DNA of 6,768 nt from Methylobacterium sp. (GTDB lineage: Bacteria > Pseudomonadota > Alphaproteobacteria > Rhizobiales > Beijerinckiaceae). The stretch spans positions 1 to 6,768 of the forward strand of contig JADCCH010000388.1 in assembly GCA_020252865.1 (NCBI GenBank), read 5' to 3'. The position numbers were made by a program, and so were the translations under genes. Below the pieces are notes generated by a model. It worked only from the letters and a program-made list of their open reading frames with translations, had not been told where the DNA came from and did no database searches. How positions within the stretch are numbered: the first letter of the stretch is position 1; each line of letters begins with the position of its first letter. This document shows, one piece after another, positions 1-6,319 of the stretch.

Positions 1-567
1 CTGGGCCTGATGGGCCTGCTTCTCTTCTATGCGAAGCTTGGCTGGGTTTCGGGGCCCGGGCGGATCGGGGTCAGCTACCAGGATTTCATCGAGCCGATCA
101 CCGGCGTTCTGCTGCTGGATTGCGCGCTGCAGGGCGATTGGGAGGCCTTCCGCAACGCCGCCTCGCATCTCGTGCTGCCTTCGGCCTGCCTCGGGCTGTT
201 CTCGACCGCCTATATCAGCCGCATGACGCGCTCCTTCATGATCCAGGAATTGCAGCAGCAATACATCATCACCGCGCGGGTGAAGGGCATGTCGGAAACG
301 CGGGTGATCTGGCGGCATGGCCTCAGGAACGCCATGGTGCCGCTGCTGACCGTCATCGCGCTTTCCTATGCGAACCTGCTGGAAGGCTCGGTTCTCACCG
401 AGACGGTCTTTGCCTGGCCGGGGCTCGGACGATACATCACCAATTCCTTGCTGAGCGCGGATATGAACGCGGTGCTGGGCGGCACCATTGTCGTTGGCGC
501 GGTTTTTGTCGGCATCAACCTGCTGACGGACCTCCTGGCGCGCATCCTCGACCCGCGAGCGCGGTGA
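1..567 (+). CDS. ABC transporter permease, DppB/OppB type (5' end outside window)
   Basis: This is an inner-membrane permease subunit of a dipeptide/oligopeptide/nickel-family ABC importer. The reading frame is open from base 1, so the start lies upstream. The 188 visible residues are roughly the C-terminal 55-60% of a family member of usual length (about 310-340 aa). The family signatures are clear. The cytoplasmic EAA-type coupling loop (about residues 88-114, core TARVKGMSETRVIWRHGLRN) docks on the ATPase. It is followed by the typical FAWPGLGRYI stretch (about 137-146) and a hydrophobic last helix ending in the usual DPR near the C-terminus. The GRIG and PITG segments near the start also fit the family. 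The gene ends 10 bases before the second permease, so the two are surely co-transcribed and form a heterodimeric channel. The substrate cannot be read from the permease. Confidence 0.93.
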   Translation: MGLMGLLLFYAKLGWVSGPGRIGVSYQDFIEPITGVLLLDCALQGDWEAFRNAASHLVLPSACLGLFSTAYISRMTRSFMIQELQQQYIITARVKGMSETRVIWRHGLRNAMVPLLTVIALSYANLLEGSVLTETVFAWPGLGRYITNSLLSADMNAVLGGTIVVGAVFVGINLLTDLLARILDPRAR

Positions 568-577
568 GGAGCGTGGC

Positions 578-1468
578 ATGAGCGGCCTTTACGCCTATCT
601 CACCTCCGAAGCGCCGGTCTCGCGCGGGCAGGCGCGGCTCGCGCAGGCCTATCGGCGCTGGCTCGCGCTGAAGGCCAATCCGCTGGCGCTGACCGGCCTT
701 GCGATCGTGATCATCCTGCTGCTGGTCGCGGCGCTGGCGCCATGGATCGCGACGCATGATCCGCTCGCGCAGAACCTCGACCAGCGCTTGCTTGCGCCCT
801 CGGCGAAAAACTGGTTCGGCACGGATGCCCTGGGGCGGGATATCTTCTCGCGCATTGTGCATGGCACGCGCGTCACCCTCGTCATCGTGCTGCTGGTGGT
901 GATCTCGGTGGGGCCGATCGGCCTGCTCATCGGCACGGTCGCCGGCTATTTCGGCGGCTGGACCGACCGCGTGCTGATGCGCATCACCGATATCTTCCTC
1001 GCCTTCCCGCGCCTTGTGCTGGCCTTGGCCTTCGTCGCGGTGCTCGGCCCGGGCATCGAGAATGCCTGCATCGCCATCGCGCTCACGGCCTGGCCTCCTT
1101 ACGCGCGCGTCGCCCGCGCCGAGACGATGGTGGTCCGGAGTTCCGATTACATCGCCGCCGTGCGGCTGCAGGGCGCCTCGAATACCCGCATCGTGCTCAA
1201 GCACATCATGCCGGTCTGCATCCCCTCGCTCATCGTGCGCACCACGCTCGACATGGCGGGCATCATCCTCACGGCAGCCGGCCTCGGCTTCCTGGGGCTT
1301 GGCGCGCAGCCGCCCATGCCGGAATGGGGCGCGATGATCGCCAATGGCCGCGAATACATCTTCGACCAATGGTGGGTCGCGACCTTCCCCGGCCTCGCGA
1401 TCTGCCTTGTGGCGCTCGGCTTCAACCTGCTGGGCGACGGCCTGCGCGACGTGCTGGATGCCCGCTGA
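578..1468 (+). CDS. ABC transporter permease, DppC/OppC type
   Basis: This is the second inner-membrane permease of the importer, 296 aa, a normal length for the family. The ATG is preceded by AGGAG at 567-571 with six bases of spacing, which supports this start. Residues 1-36 form a cytoplasmic N-terminus, followed by a first helix at about 37-57. The family motif GTDALGRDIFSRIVHG is at 81-96. More helices follow at about 99-122 and 137-158. The EAA-type coupling loop is at about 190-213 (YIAAVRLQGASNTRIVLKHI). The conserved AGLGFLGLGAQPPMPEWG is at 234-251 and a last helix at about 267-287. It pairs with the upstream DppB-type permease. Its stop codon overlaps the start of the first ATPase by one base (TGATG), a sign of translational coupling. 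Peptide, nickel or another small solute are all possible substrates. Confidence 0.95.
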   Translation: MSGLYAYLTSEAPVSRGQARLAQAYRRWLALKANPLALTGLAIVIILLLVAALAPWIATHDPLAQNLDQRLLAPSAKNWFGTDALGRDIFSRIVHGTRVTLVIVLLVVISVGPIGLLIGTVAGYFGGWTDRVLMRITDIFLAFPRLVLALAFVAVLGPGIENACIAIALTAWPPYARVARAETMVVRSSDYIAAVRLQGASNTRIVLKHIMPVCIPSLIVRTTLDMAGIILTAAGLGFLGLGAQPPMPEWGAMIANGREYIFDQWWVATFPGLAICLVALGFNLLGDGLRDVLDAR

Positions 1469-2322
1469 TGCATGCAAAAACGCCTCTCCTCGCGGTCGAG
1501 AACCTGCGGGTGCGCTTTCACACGCCGACGCGCATCGTGGAGGCTGTGCGCGGCCTCTCCTTCACCCTGGGGCGCGAGAAACTCGCGATCGTTGGCGAAT
1601 CCGGCTCCGGCAAGTCCATGACCGGCCGCGCGATCCTTGATCTCGTGCCCTGGCCGGGCGAGGTAACCGCCGACCGCATGGAATTCCGCGGGCAGGACAT
1701 GATGGGCCTCGACAGGCATGGCCGTCGCGCGATCCGCGGCAAGCGCATCTCCATGGTGATGCAGGACCCGAAATTCTCACTGAACCCGGTGATGACCGTG
1801 GGCCAGCAGATCGGCGAGGCCTATCGCGTGCATACGAAAGCGAGCCGCGCCGAGGCTCGCGAACGCGCGCTCGCCATGCTCGAGGCTGTTCAGATCCGCG
1901 AGCCCGCGCGCGTCCATGATCTCTATCCGCATGAGGTTTCCGGTGGCATGGGCCAGCGCGTGATGATCGCGATGATGCTGATCGGCGAGCCGGATATCCT
2001 GATCGCGGACGAGCCCACTTCAGCGCTCGATGTCACGGTTCAGGCGCAGGTGCTGGATATTCTCGAGCGGCTGGTGACGGATCGCGGCATGGGCCTGATC
2101 TTCATCAGCCACGATCTGCCGCTGGTCGCCTCCTTCTGCGACCGGGTGGTGGTGATGTATGCGGGCCGTGTGATGGAAACGCTCGATGCCAGGGCGCTTT
2201 CGAAAGGCAGGCACCCCTATACCCGCGGCCTGCTCGGCTGCCTGCCCGATCTCGACCACCCGAAGGATCGCCTCGCCACGCTGAAGCGCGACCCCGCCTG
2301 GGCGAATGGGGCCGGGACATGA
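1468..2322 (+). CDS. ABC transporter ATP-binding protein, DppD/OppD type (short form)
   Basis: This is one of the two ATPases that power the importer at the cytoplasmic face, 284 aa. The ATG at 1468 overlaps the permease stop by one base. A longer in-frame start at 1324 would lie inside the permease gene and lengthen the normal N-terminus, so it was not used. Motifs in order are Walker [10 protein letters not shown] (43-51), the Q-loop glutamine in [12 protein letters not shown] (Q99), the signature VSGGMGQR (157-164), Walker B with its glutamate ILIADE (177-182), the D-loop SALD and the H-loop histidine H215. The family C-terminal HPYTRGLL segment is at 249-256. The protein ends soon after, without the Cys-containing PxxPPxGC-like extension usual in peptide-type members (about 320 aa). 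The signature has Gly where Arg is common (SGGMRQR). Peptide-type or nickel-type assignment remains open. Confidence 0.94.
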   Translation: MHAKTPLLAVENLRVRFHTPTRIVEAVRGLSFTLGREKLAIVGESGSGKSMTGRAILDLVPWPGEVTADRMEFRGQDMMGLDRHGRRAIRGKRISMVMQDPKFSLNPVMTVGQQIGEAYRVHTKASRAEARERALAMLEAVQIREPARVHDLYPHEVSGGMGQRVMIAMMLIGEPDILIADEPTSALDVTVQAQVLDILERLVTDRGMGLIFISHDLPLVASFCDRVVVMYAGRVMETLDARALSKGRHPYTRGLLGCLPDLDHPKDRLATLKRDPAWANGAGT

Positions 2323-3077
2323 GCGACGCCATCACGGTCTTTGGCCTTGATGTCAGCTTCGGCGCCTCGCATGTCGTGAAGGATGTCGGCTTCACGGTGG
2401 GCGAGGGCGAAAGCTACGGCATCGTGGGCGAATCGGGTTCGGGCAAATCCACCATCCTGCGTGCGCTTTCCGGTCTGAACCGCGACTGGAGCGGCACCAT
2501 CACCATTGCCGGCAAGCCGCAGCAGGCCAAACGCCCGCCCGCCTTCTACCGGCAGGTGCAGATGGTGTTCCAGGACCCCTTCGCTTCGCTCCATCCGCGC
2601 ATGACCGTGGATGCGACGCTCGCCGAGCCGGTGGCGATCCACGGTCTCGGCGATGCCGACCAGCGGATCAACCGCGCATTGGCGGATGTGGGCCTCGATG
2701 GCGGCTTCCGCTTTCGCTATCCGCACCAGCTTTCCGGCGGCCAGCGCCAGCGGGTGGCGATTGCCCGGGCGCTCATTCTCGAACCCGCGATCCTGCTGCT
2801 GGATGAGCCCACCTCCGCGCTGGATGTCTCCATTCAGGCGGAGGTTCTGAACCTTCTAACGGAGTTGAAGGCCGCGCGCGGGCTGACTCTCGTACTGGTC
2901 AGCCACAATCTCGCGGTTGTCGGCCATCTCTGCGGCCGCGTGGCCGTGATGAAGGAAGGGCGGATCGTCGAGGAGGCCACGCTCGATGCCATTCGTTCCG
3001 GTGACATCCGCGAGGCCTATACGCGCGATCTTCTCGCGGCCTCGCGCCGCGCGCATGGCGCCATCACTGCCTGCTGA
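2319..3077 (+). CDS. ABC transporter ATP-binding protein, DppF/OppF type (short form)
   Basis: This is the partner ATPase of the importer, 252 aa. Its ATG overlaps the previous stop by four bases (ATGA), so it is translationally coupled. All nucleotide-binding elements are intact: Walker [10 protein letters not shown] (37-45), the Q-loop in VFQDPFASLHP (Q85), the signature LSGGQRQR (138-145), Walker B ILLLDE (158-163), and the H-loop SHN with H196. The C-terminal family segment is reduced to EAYTRDLLAA (about 232-241), and the protein stops about 10 residues later. OppF/DppF proteins are usually near 320-330 aa, so this is a short form closer in length to the nickel ATPase NikE (268 aa in E. 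coli). It is the last gene of the operon. A 113-bp gap with no clear hairpin-plus-T terminator separates it from the metal pump gene. Confidence 0.94.
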   Translation: MSDAITVFGLDVSFGASHVVKDVGFTVGEGESYGIVGESGSGKSTILRALSGLNRDWSGTITIAGKPQQAKRPPAFYRQVQMVFQDPFASLHPRMTVDATLAEPVAIHGLGDADQRINRALADVGLDGGFRFRYPHQLSGGQRQRVAIARALILEPAILLLDEPTSALDVSIQAEVLNLLTELKAARGLTLVLVSHNLAVVGHLCGRVAVMKEGRIVEEATLDAIRSGDIREAYTRDLLAASRRAHGAITAC

Positions 3078-3129
3078 TCCGTTGCAGCGTTTGATCCGCC
3101 ACAACAAATGCGGCCCGGAATTCGACTAG

Positions 3130-3147
3130 CTTAGAGTGGTTCTAAAA
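3130..3147. promoter_or_regulatory. Candidate Irr/ICE-type iron box
   Basis: A perfect inverted repeat TTAGA (3131-3135) and TCTAA (3141-3145) is separated by five bases. Read against the rhizobial iron control element as I remember it (about TTTAGAA-N3-TTCTAAA), the right arm matches at 7/7 and the left arm (CTTAGAG) at 5/7. It lies 44 bases before the GTG of the metal-ATPase gene, in a non-coding gap. It would overlap the -10 region of a weak possible promoter (TTCGAC at 3121-3126, 16 bases, TAAAAA at 3143-3148). Irr is a Fur-family, heme-responsive regulator in alphaproteobacteria that binds such sites when iron is low. Binding here is inferred, and the promoter assignment is only tentative. 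Confidence 0.5.
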
Positions 3148-3176
3148 ATGTCTCGGCTCCCGTGAGGACCGGCGGC

Positions 3177-3182
3177 AGGAGG
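3177..3182 (+). promoter_or_regulatory. Strong ribosome binding site deciding a GTG start
   Basis: AGGAGG stands eight bases before GTG at 3191. It is the best Shine-Dalgarno match in the window and the reason for choosing the GTG start. An ATG at 3148 opens only a six-codon frame and is not a competitor. Confidence 0.8.
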
Positions 3183-3190
3183 TTGATTTC

Positions 3191-5098
3191 GTGTCGAACA
3201 AGGCTGCGCCCGATTCCGTTCATCAGCATTCGGCCTTCGAACGCCGCGCGGTGCTCAGGATCGGCATCGCGGTATTGGCTGCCGCCGCTGTATGGTTCCG
3301 GCTCTGGGAGCCCTTCCCGGCCGTCAGCGTCATCGGGGCGCTGGCTCTGGTCTTTGCGGGCTGGCCCATCTTCCGCGAGGCCTTCGCCAATCTGTTCGCC
3401 CGCCGGATGACCATGGAACTCTCCATGACGATCGCGATTGTCGCGGCGGCAGCAATCTCCGAATGGTTCACGGCGCTGGTGGTCACGCTTTTCGTGCTGC
3501 TGGCGGAGGAGCTGGAGCACATGACGATCGCGCGCGGACGCATGGCGATCCTCGATCTCGTGAATTTCGTGCCGCGCGAGGCACGCGTTCGGCGGGATGG
3601 TGAGGTGGTGACCCTGCCGCTCGCCGAGGTCGTGCCCGGCGACATCGTGGTGGTCAGCCCCGGCGAGAAGGTGCCGGTCGATGGCGAGGTGGTATCCGGG
3701 CATTCCTATGTCGATCAATCGCGCCTCACGGGTGAATCCATGCCCGCGGCGAAGGAGGTGGGCGCGACCGTTTTTGCCGGCTCCATCAACCAGTTGGGCC
3801 TTCTGGAAATTGCCACGCGGCAAGTCGGCCCGGATACGAGCTACGGGCGGATCATCCAGGCCGTGGAGGCAGCGGAACACACGCGCGCGCCGGTGCAGAA
3901 GCTGGCCGACCAGCTTGCCGGCTATCTTGTCTATGTCGCGCTTGTCTGCGCGGTGCTGACCTTCCTGATCACGCGCGATATTCGCGATACGATTTCGGTG
4001 ATCATCGTGGCCGGGGCATGCGGCATCGCGGCGGGCACGCCGCTCGCCATTCTCGGCGGCATCGGAAGAGCCGCACGGCTTGGATCAATCATCAAGGGCG
4101 GCATCCATCTTGAAACGCTCGGCAAGGTCGACACCATCGTCTTCGACAAGACCGGCACGCTGACGATCGGCGAACCGGTGGTGACGCGCCTCGATGCAGC
4201 GGCTGGAATCGATGAAACCGAATTGCTGCGCCTCGCGGCCATCGCGGAGTTCCATTCCGAGCATCCGCTGGCGCGTGCCGTCATCCGTGAGGCCGAGGCG
4301 CGGGGCATCGCCGCGACTGAACCGGATGATTTTCGCTACACCGTCGCACGCGGCATCAACGCGACCCATGCCGGGCGCCTGATCCTCGTGGGCAATCGCA
4401 AGCTTCTCGCGGAGGCGGGCGTGCCTATGCCCGCTGATGGCGTGCCCGATCAGGGCTCGGAAATCCTCGTGGCGGCGGATGGTCGATACCTCGGCGCGGT
4501 GACCGTGGCAGATCCCCTGCGGCCCGAGGCGGCGCATGCTGTGGCGCGGCTCAATGATCTCGGCCTGCGCACGGTGCTTCTCACGGGCGACGTGGCGCGG
4601 GTAGGCCAGAAGGTGGGCGCGCGGCTGGGCATCGCGGAAGTGAAATCGGACCTGATGCCCGAGGACAAGCACCGCCTCGTACGCGCCATGACCGCCCGGA
4701 AGCGGATCGTCGCGATGATCGGGGATGGTGTCAATGATGCGCCGGCGCTGACGGCCGCCAATGTTGGCGTCGCCATGGGTTCGGGCACGGATATCGCGCA
4801 GGAAAGCGCGGACATCGTGCTGATCGGCAATGATCTCAACAAGCTGGTCGAAACGGTTCTGATCGCGCGGCAGACCCGCCGGATCATCTGGCAGAATTTC
4901 ACAGGCACGCTGGTGATCGATGCCGTGGGCATCGGGCTTGCCGCTTTCGGCCTGCTAAACCCGCTCATGGCGGCGGCGATCCATGTCGGATCCGAACTGG
5001 CCTTCATCCTCAATTCCGCCCGGCTGCTGGCCTTGAAGGCCACGCCATCCGAGAAGAAGCCTGAGGAGAAGCAGCATCTCGCGCACGCCTCCTCTTGA
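3191..5098 (+). CDS. P1B-type (heavy-metal) transporting ATPase with a non-canonical metal motif
   Basis: This is an inner-membrane pump, 635 aa, that would export a transition-metal ion using ATP. P-type hallmarks are present: actuator TGES (180-183), phosphorylation site DKTGT (D319), P1B-specific HP dipeptide (H358-P359) in the nucleotide-binding domain, TGD (465-467) and hinge GDGVNDAP (511-518). Eight hydrophobic segments fit P1B topology: two near 21-62, two near 75-107, two near 242-290 and two near 570-613. There is no N-terminal heavy-metal-associated domain or GMxCxxC motif, only about 20 residues with two His. In the catalytic helix the expected CPC/SPC/CPH/TPC is replaced by Gly275-Ala276-Cys277, followed by Gly, although the downstream TP (283-284) is kept. 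The last helix reads HVGSE (598-602), near the HEGGT/HEGST motif of P1B-4 (cobalt/iron) pumps. The metal cannot be named. The upstream iron-type box favours iron. It is a single gene with its own strong RBS. Confidence 0.93.
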   Translation: MSNKAAPDSVHQHSAFERRAVLRIGIAVLAAAAVWFRLWEPFPAVSVIGALALVFAGWPIFREAFANLFARRMTMELSMTIAIVAAAAISEWFTALVVTLFVLLAEELEHMTIARGRMAILDLVNFVPREARVRRDGEVVTLPLAEVVPGDIVVVSPGEKVPVDGEVVSGHSYVDQSRLTGESMPAAKEVGATVFAGSINQLGLLEIATRQVGPDTSYGRIIQAVEAAEHTRAPVQKLADQLAGYLVYVALVCAVLTFLITRDIRDTISVIIVAGACGIAAGTPLAILGGIGRAARLGSIIKGGIHLETLGKVDTIVFDKTGTLTIGEPVVTRLDAAAGIDETELLRLAAIAEFHSEHPLARAVIREAEARGIAATEPDDFRYTVARGINATHAGRLILVGNRKLLAEAGVPMPADGVPDQGSEILVAADGRYLGAVTVADPLRPEAAHAVARLNDLGLRTVLLTGDVARVGQKVGARLGIAEVKSDLMPEDKHRLVRAMTARKRIVAMIGDGVNDAPALTAANVGVAMGSGTDIAQESADIVLIGNDLNKLVETVLIARQTRRIIWQNFTGTLVIDAVGIGLAAFGLLNPLMAAAIHVGSELAFILNSARLLALKATPSEKKPEEKQHLAHASS

Positions 5099-5099
5099 G

Positions 5100-5156
5100 G
5101 CCGGCAAGATAAGGGTCGGCAAGAGAGCGCCGGCAAGCGAGCGCAAAAGGCCGGCG
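5100..5156. repeat. Short imperfect repeats built on GCCGGCAAG
   Basis: Copies of CCGGCAAG or close variants start at 5101, 5116 (TCGGCAAG), 5130 and 5151 (CCGGCGAT), at intervals of 15, 14 and 21 bases, directly after the stop of the pump gene. Because GCCGGC is its own reverse complement, the copies at 5100-5105, 5129-5134 and 5150-5155 can pair with one another as RNA and might stabilise or end the transcript. There is no T tract, so this is not a standard intrinsic terminator. Confidence 0.5.
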
Positions 5157-5177
5157 ATCCGTGAACCGACCCGTCAC

Positions 5178-5189
5178 CCAAACGTTTGG
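5178..5189. repeat. Perfect 12-bp palindrome
   Basis: CCAAACGTTTGG is a perfect dyad with no spacer, in non-coding DNA about 300 bases before tupA. It could be an operator half-buried in the region or chance. No known regulator consensus was recognised. Confidence 0.45.
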
Positions 5190-5312
5190 CCGCGGGGGAA
5201 AGCTGCAAGGCCGGGCTTCGATATCCCTGATGTCACGTTGTGCGCAATCGCCACTTGCCCGGACGCATCCGGACAGGGTCCCCAAGATTCACGGCCCTAT
5301 CCTGTTTTTAAG

Positions 5313-5332
5313 TGCATTAATATGCATGAATT
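5313..5332. promoter_or_regulatory. Candidate operator: 10-bp tandem repeat and dyad
   Basis: Two adjacent ten-base units, TGCATTAATA (5313-5322) and TGCATGAATT (5323-5332), agree at 8 of 10 positions, so the repeats lie on the same face of the helix. The same bases also form an inverted repeat TGCAT-TAAT-ATGCA (5313-5326). The element sits in the AT-rich stretch just before a possible -35 at 5340. It does not look like a ModE box. Binding by a metal- or oxyanion-sensing regulator is inference only. Confidence 0.35.
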
Positions 5333-5339
5333 ACGTCTC

Positions 5340-5369
5340 TTGAAAAGCATAACCTTCTCTACATATGAA
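5340..5369 (+). promoter_or_regulatory. Possible sigma-70-type promoter for tupA
   Basis: TTGAAA (5340-5345), an 18-base spacer and TATGAA (5364-5369) give a moderate match to -35/-10 elements in the most AT-rich part of the region. A start of transcription near 5376 would leave a leader of about 105 bases before the tupA ATG. Confidence 0.3.
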
Positions 5370-5481
5370 GCGCAGGAACGCTGGATCGCCGGCACCCTTT
5401 CCTTTGCTCAAAGTCGTCGGACCAGATGCAGGAGGGGGCTCGAACTGCGGTGAGGCTGGCAGAACAATTCGGGAGAAATTC

Positions 5482-6318
5482 ATGCTCAACCGCCGTTTGA
5501 CCCTCAGCCTTGCCGCAACCCTCCTTTTGGCCGCGCCCGCTTTCGCACAGGCGCCATCGGCGCGTTTCATCACGGTGTCCTCGACCACCTCGACCACCGA
5601 TTCCGGGCTCTTCACGCATCTTCTGCCGATCTTCCAGGCGAAGTCGGGCATCGAGGTGCGCGTGGTGAGCCAGGGCACCGGCCAGGCGCTGGATACCGGG
5701 CGGCGCGGTGACGCGGATGTGGTGTTCGTGCATGCCCGCGCGCAGGAGCTGAAATTCATCGAGGACGGCTTCGGCGTCGAGCGCAAGCCGGTGATGTACA
5801 ATGATTTCGTGCTCATCGGCCCCAAGGCCGACCCCGCCGGCATCAAGCATAGCAAGGATATCGTGGCCGCTTTGAGAAACGTTCAGGCCAAGGGCGCGCT
5901 TTTCATCTCGCGGGGCGACAAATCCGGCACGCATTCGGCCGAGCTCAATCTCTGGAAGGCCGCCGAGATCGACATCGAGAAGGTGAAGGGCCCGTGGTAT
6001 CGCGAGATCGGGCAGGGCATGGGCGCCGCGCTCAACATGGCCTCGGCCCAGAACGGCTATGTGCTCTCCGATCGCGCGACCTGGCTGAATTTCAGGAACC
6101 GGGGTGAACTCGACATCGTGGTCGAGGGCGATCGCCGCCTCTTCAACCAATATGGCGTGATCCTCGTGAACCCCGCGAAGCACCCGCATGTGAAGAAGGC
6201 CGACGGCCAGGCCTTCATCGATTGGCTCGTCTCGCCGGAAGGGCAGAAGGCCATCGCGGATTACAAGATTGGCGGGCAATCGCTGTTCTTCCCCAACGCC
6301 ACGCAGCCGGGGGCGTGA
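5482..6318 (+). CDS. tupA: Tungstate ABC transporter substrate-binding protein TupA
   Basis: This is a periplasmic receptor, 278 aa, that captures tungstate and delivers it to an inner-membrane ABC transporter. The ATG at 5482 was chosen because it begins a clear signal peptide (MLNRRLTLSL, hydrophobic core, AFA cleavage site after about residue 22) and has GGGAG at 5471-5475. An in-frame ATG at 5365 would add 39 residues without signal-peptide character. TupA-family features are STTSTTDSGL (34-43; TupA proteins usually show TTTS-type runs here), GTGQALDTGRRGDADVVFVH (65-84), PVMYNDFVLIGP (103-114), SRGDKSGTHSAE (143-154), GQGMGAALNMA (177-187) and YVLSDRATW (193-201). Anion ligands probably come from the Ser/Thr run and Arg144, by analogy with the family. 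Length is normal. Oddly, the next gene, one base away, is a second oxyanion receptor rather than the TupB permease. Distinguishing tungstate from molybdate by sequence is not certain. Confidence 0.9.
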   Translation: MLNRRLTLSLAATLLLAAPAFAQAPSARFITVSSTTSTTDSGLFTHLLPIFQAKSGIEVRVVSQGTGQALDTGRRGDADVVFVHARAQELKFIEDGFGVERKPVMYNDFVLIGPKADPAGIKHSKDIVAALRNVQAKGALFISRGDKSGTHSAELNLWKAAEIDIEKVKGPWYREIGQGMGAALNMASAQNGYVLSDRATWLNFRNRGELDIVVEGDRRLFNQYGVILVNPAKHPHVKKADGQAFIDWLVSPEGQKAIADYKIGGQSLFFPNATQPGA

Positions 6319-6319
6319 A

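Larger units (their letters stand above)
5099..5481. other. Intergenic region of about 380 bp between metal pump and oxyanion operon
   Basis: No convincing gene is seen on either strand; the short open frames here lack ribosome sites or recognisable protein character. The left part carries GCCGGC-centred repeats and a 12-bp palindrome. The middle has two small overlapping hairpins sharing bases: CCGGA-CGCA-TCCGG at 5259-5272 and GGAC-AGG-GTCC at 5271-5281. Neither is followed by a T tract. From about 5300 to 5370 the DNA is visibly AT-richer than its surroundings and holds the likely control region of the downstream operon. From about 5370 to 5470 nothing specific was recognised. I could not fit a molybdenum-cofactor riboswitch or a ModE-type site. 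Confidence 0.7.

Noticed and set aside
1324..1467. Longer start for the first ATPase inside the permease gene
   Set aside because: The added residues are the permease sequence read in another frame; the ATPase domain begins normally after the ATG at 1468.
515..1477. Long minus-strand open frame opposite the DppC-type permease
   Set aside because: Its His/Arg/Asp-rich composition is typical of an antisense shadow of a high-GC gene; the + strand frame has clear family motifs.
3078..3130. Intrinsic terminator after the importer operon
   Set aside because: No GC-rich hairpin followed by a T run is present; read-through toward the pump gene cannot be excluded.
3131..3880. Minus-strand open frame opposite the metal pump N-terminus
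   Set aside because: It is a shadow with His/Arg/Gly-rich composition, running antisense to well-conserved P-type ATPase domains.
5161..5343. Small 60-aa open frame in the intergenic region, + strand
   Set aside because: It starts at GTG with no ribosome site, has no recognisable protein character, and lies across the repeats and hairpins.
5390..5408. Possible sigma-54 promoter (GGCAC ... TTTGC)
   Set aside because: The distance between GG and GC is 13 bases rather than the required 10.
5365..5481. Longer TupA start at the ATG at 5365
   Set aside because: It adds 39 residues lacking signal-peptide character in front of a textbook signal peptide, and the ATG at 5482 has its own GGGAG site.
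5370..5481. Molybdenum-cofactor or tungsten riboswitch in the tupA leader
   Set aside because: No conserved motif elements or convincing long pairing could be recognised by eye; a covariance-model search would decide.
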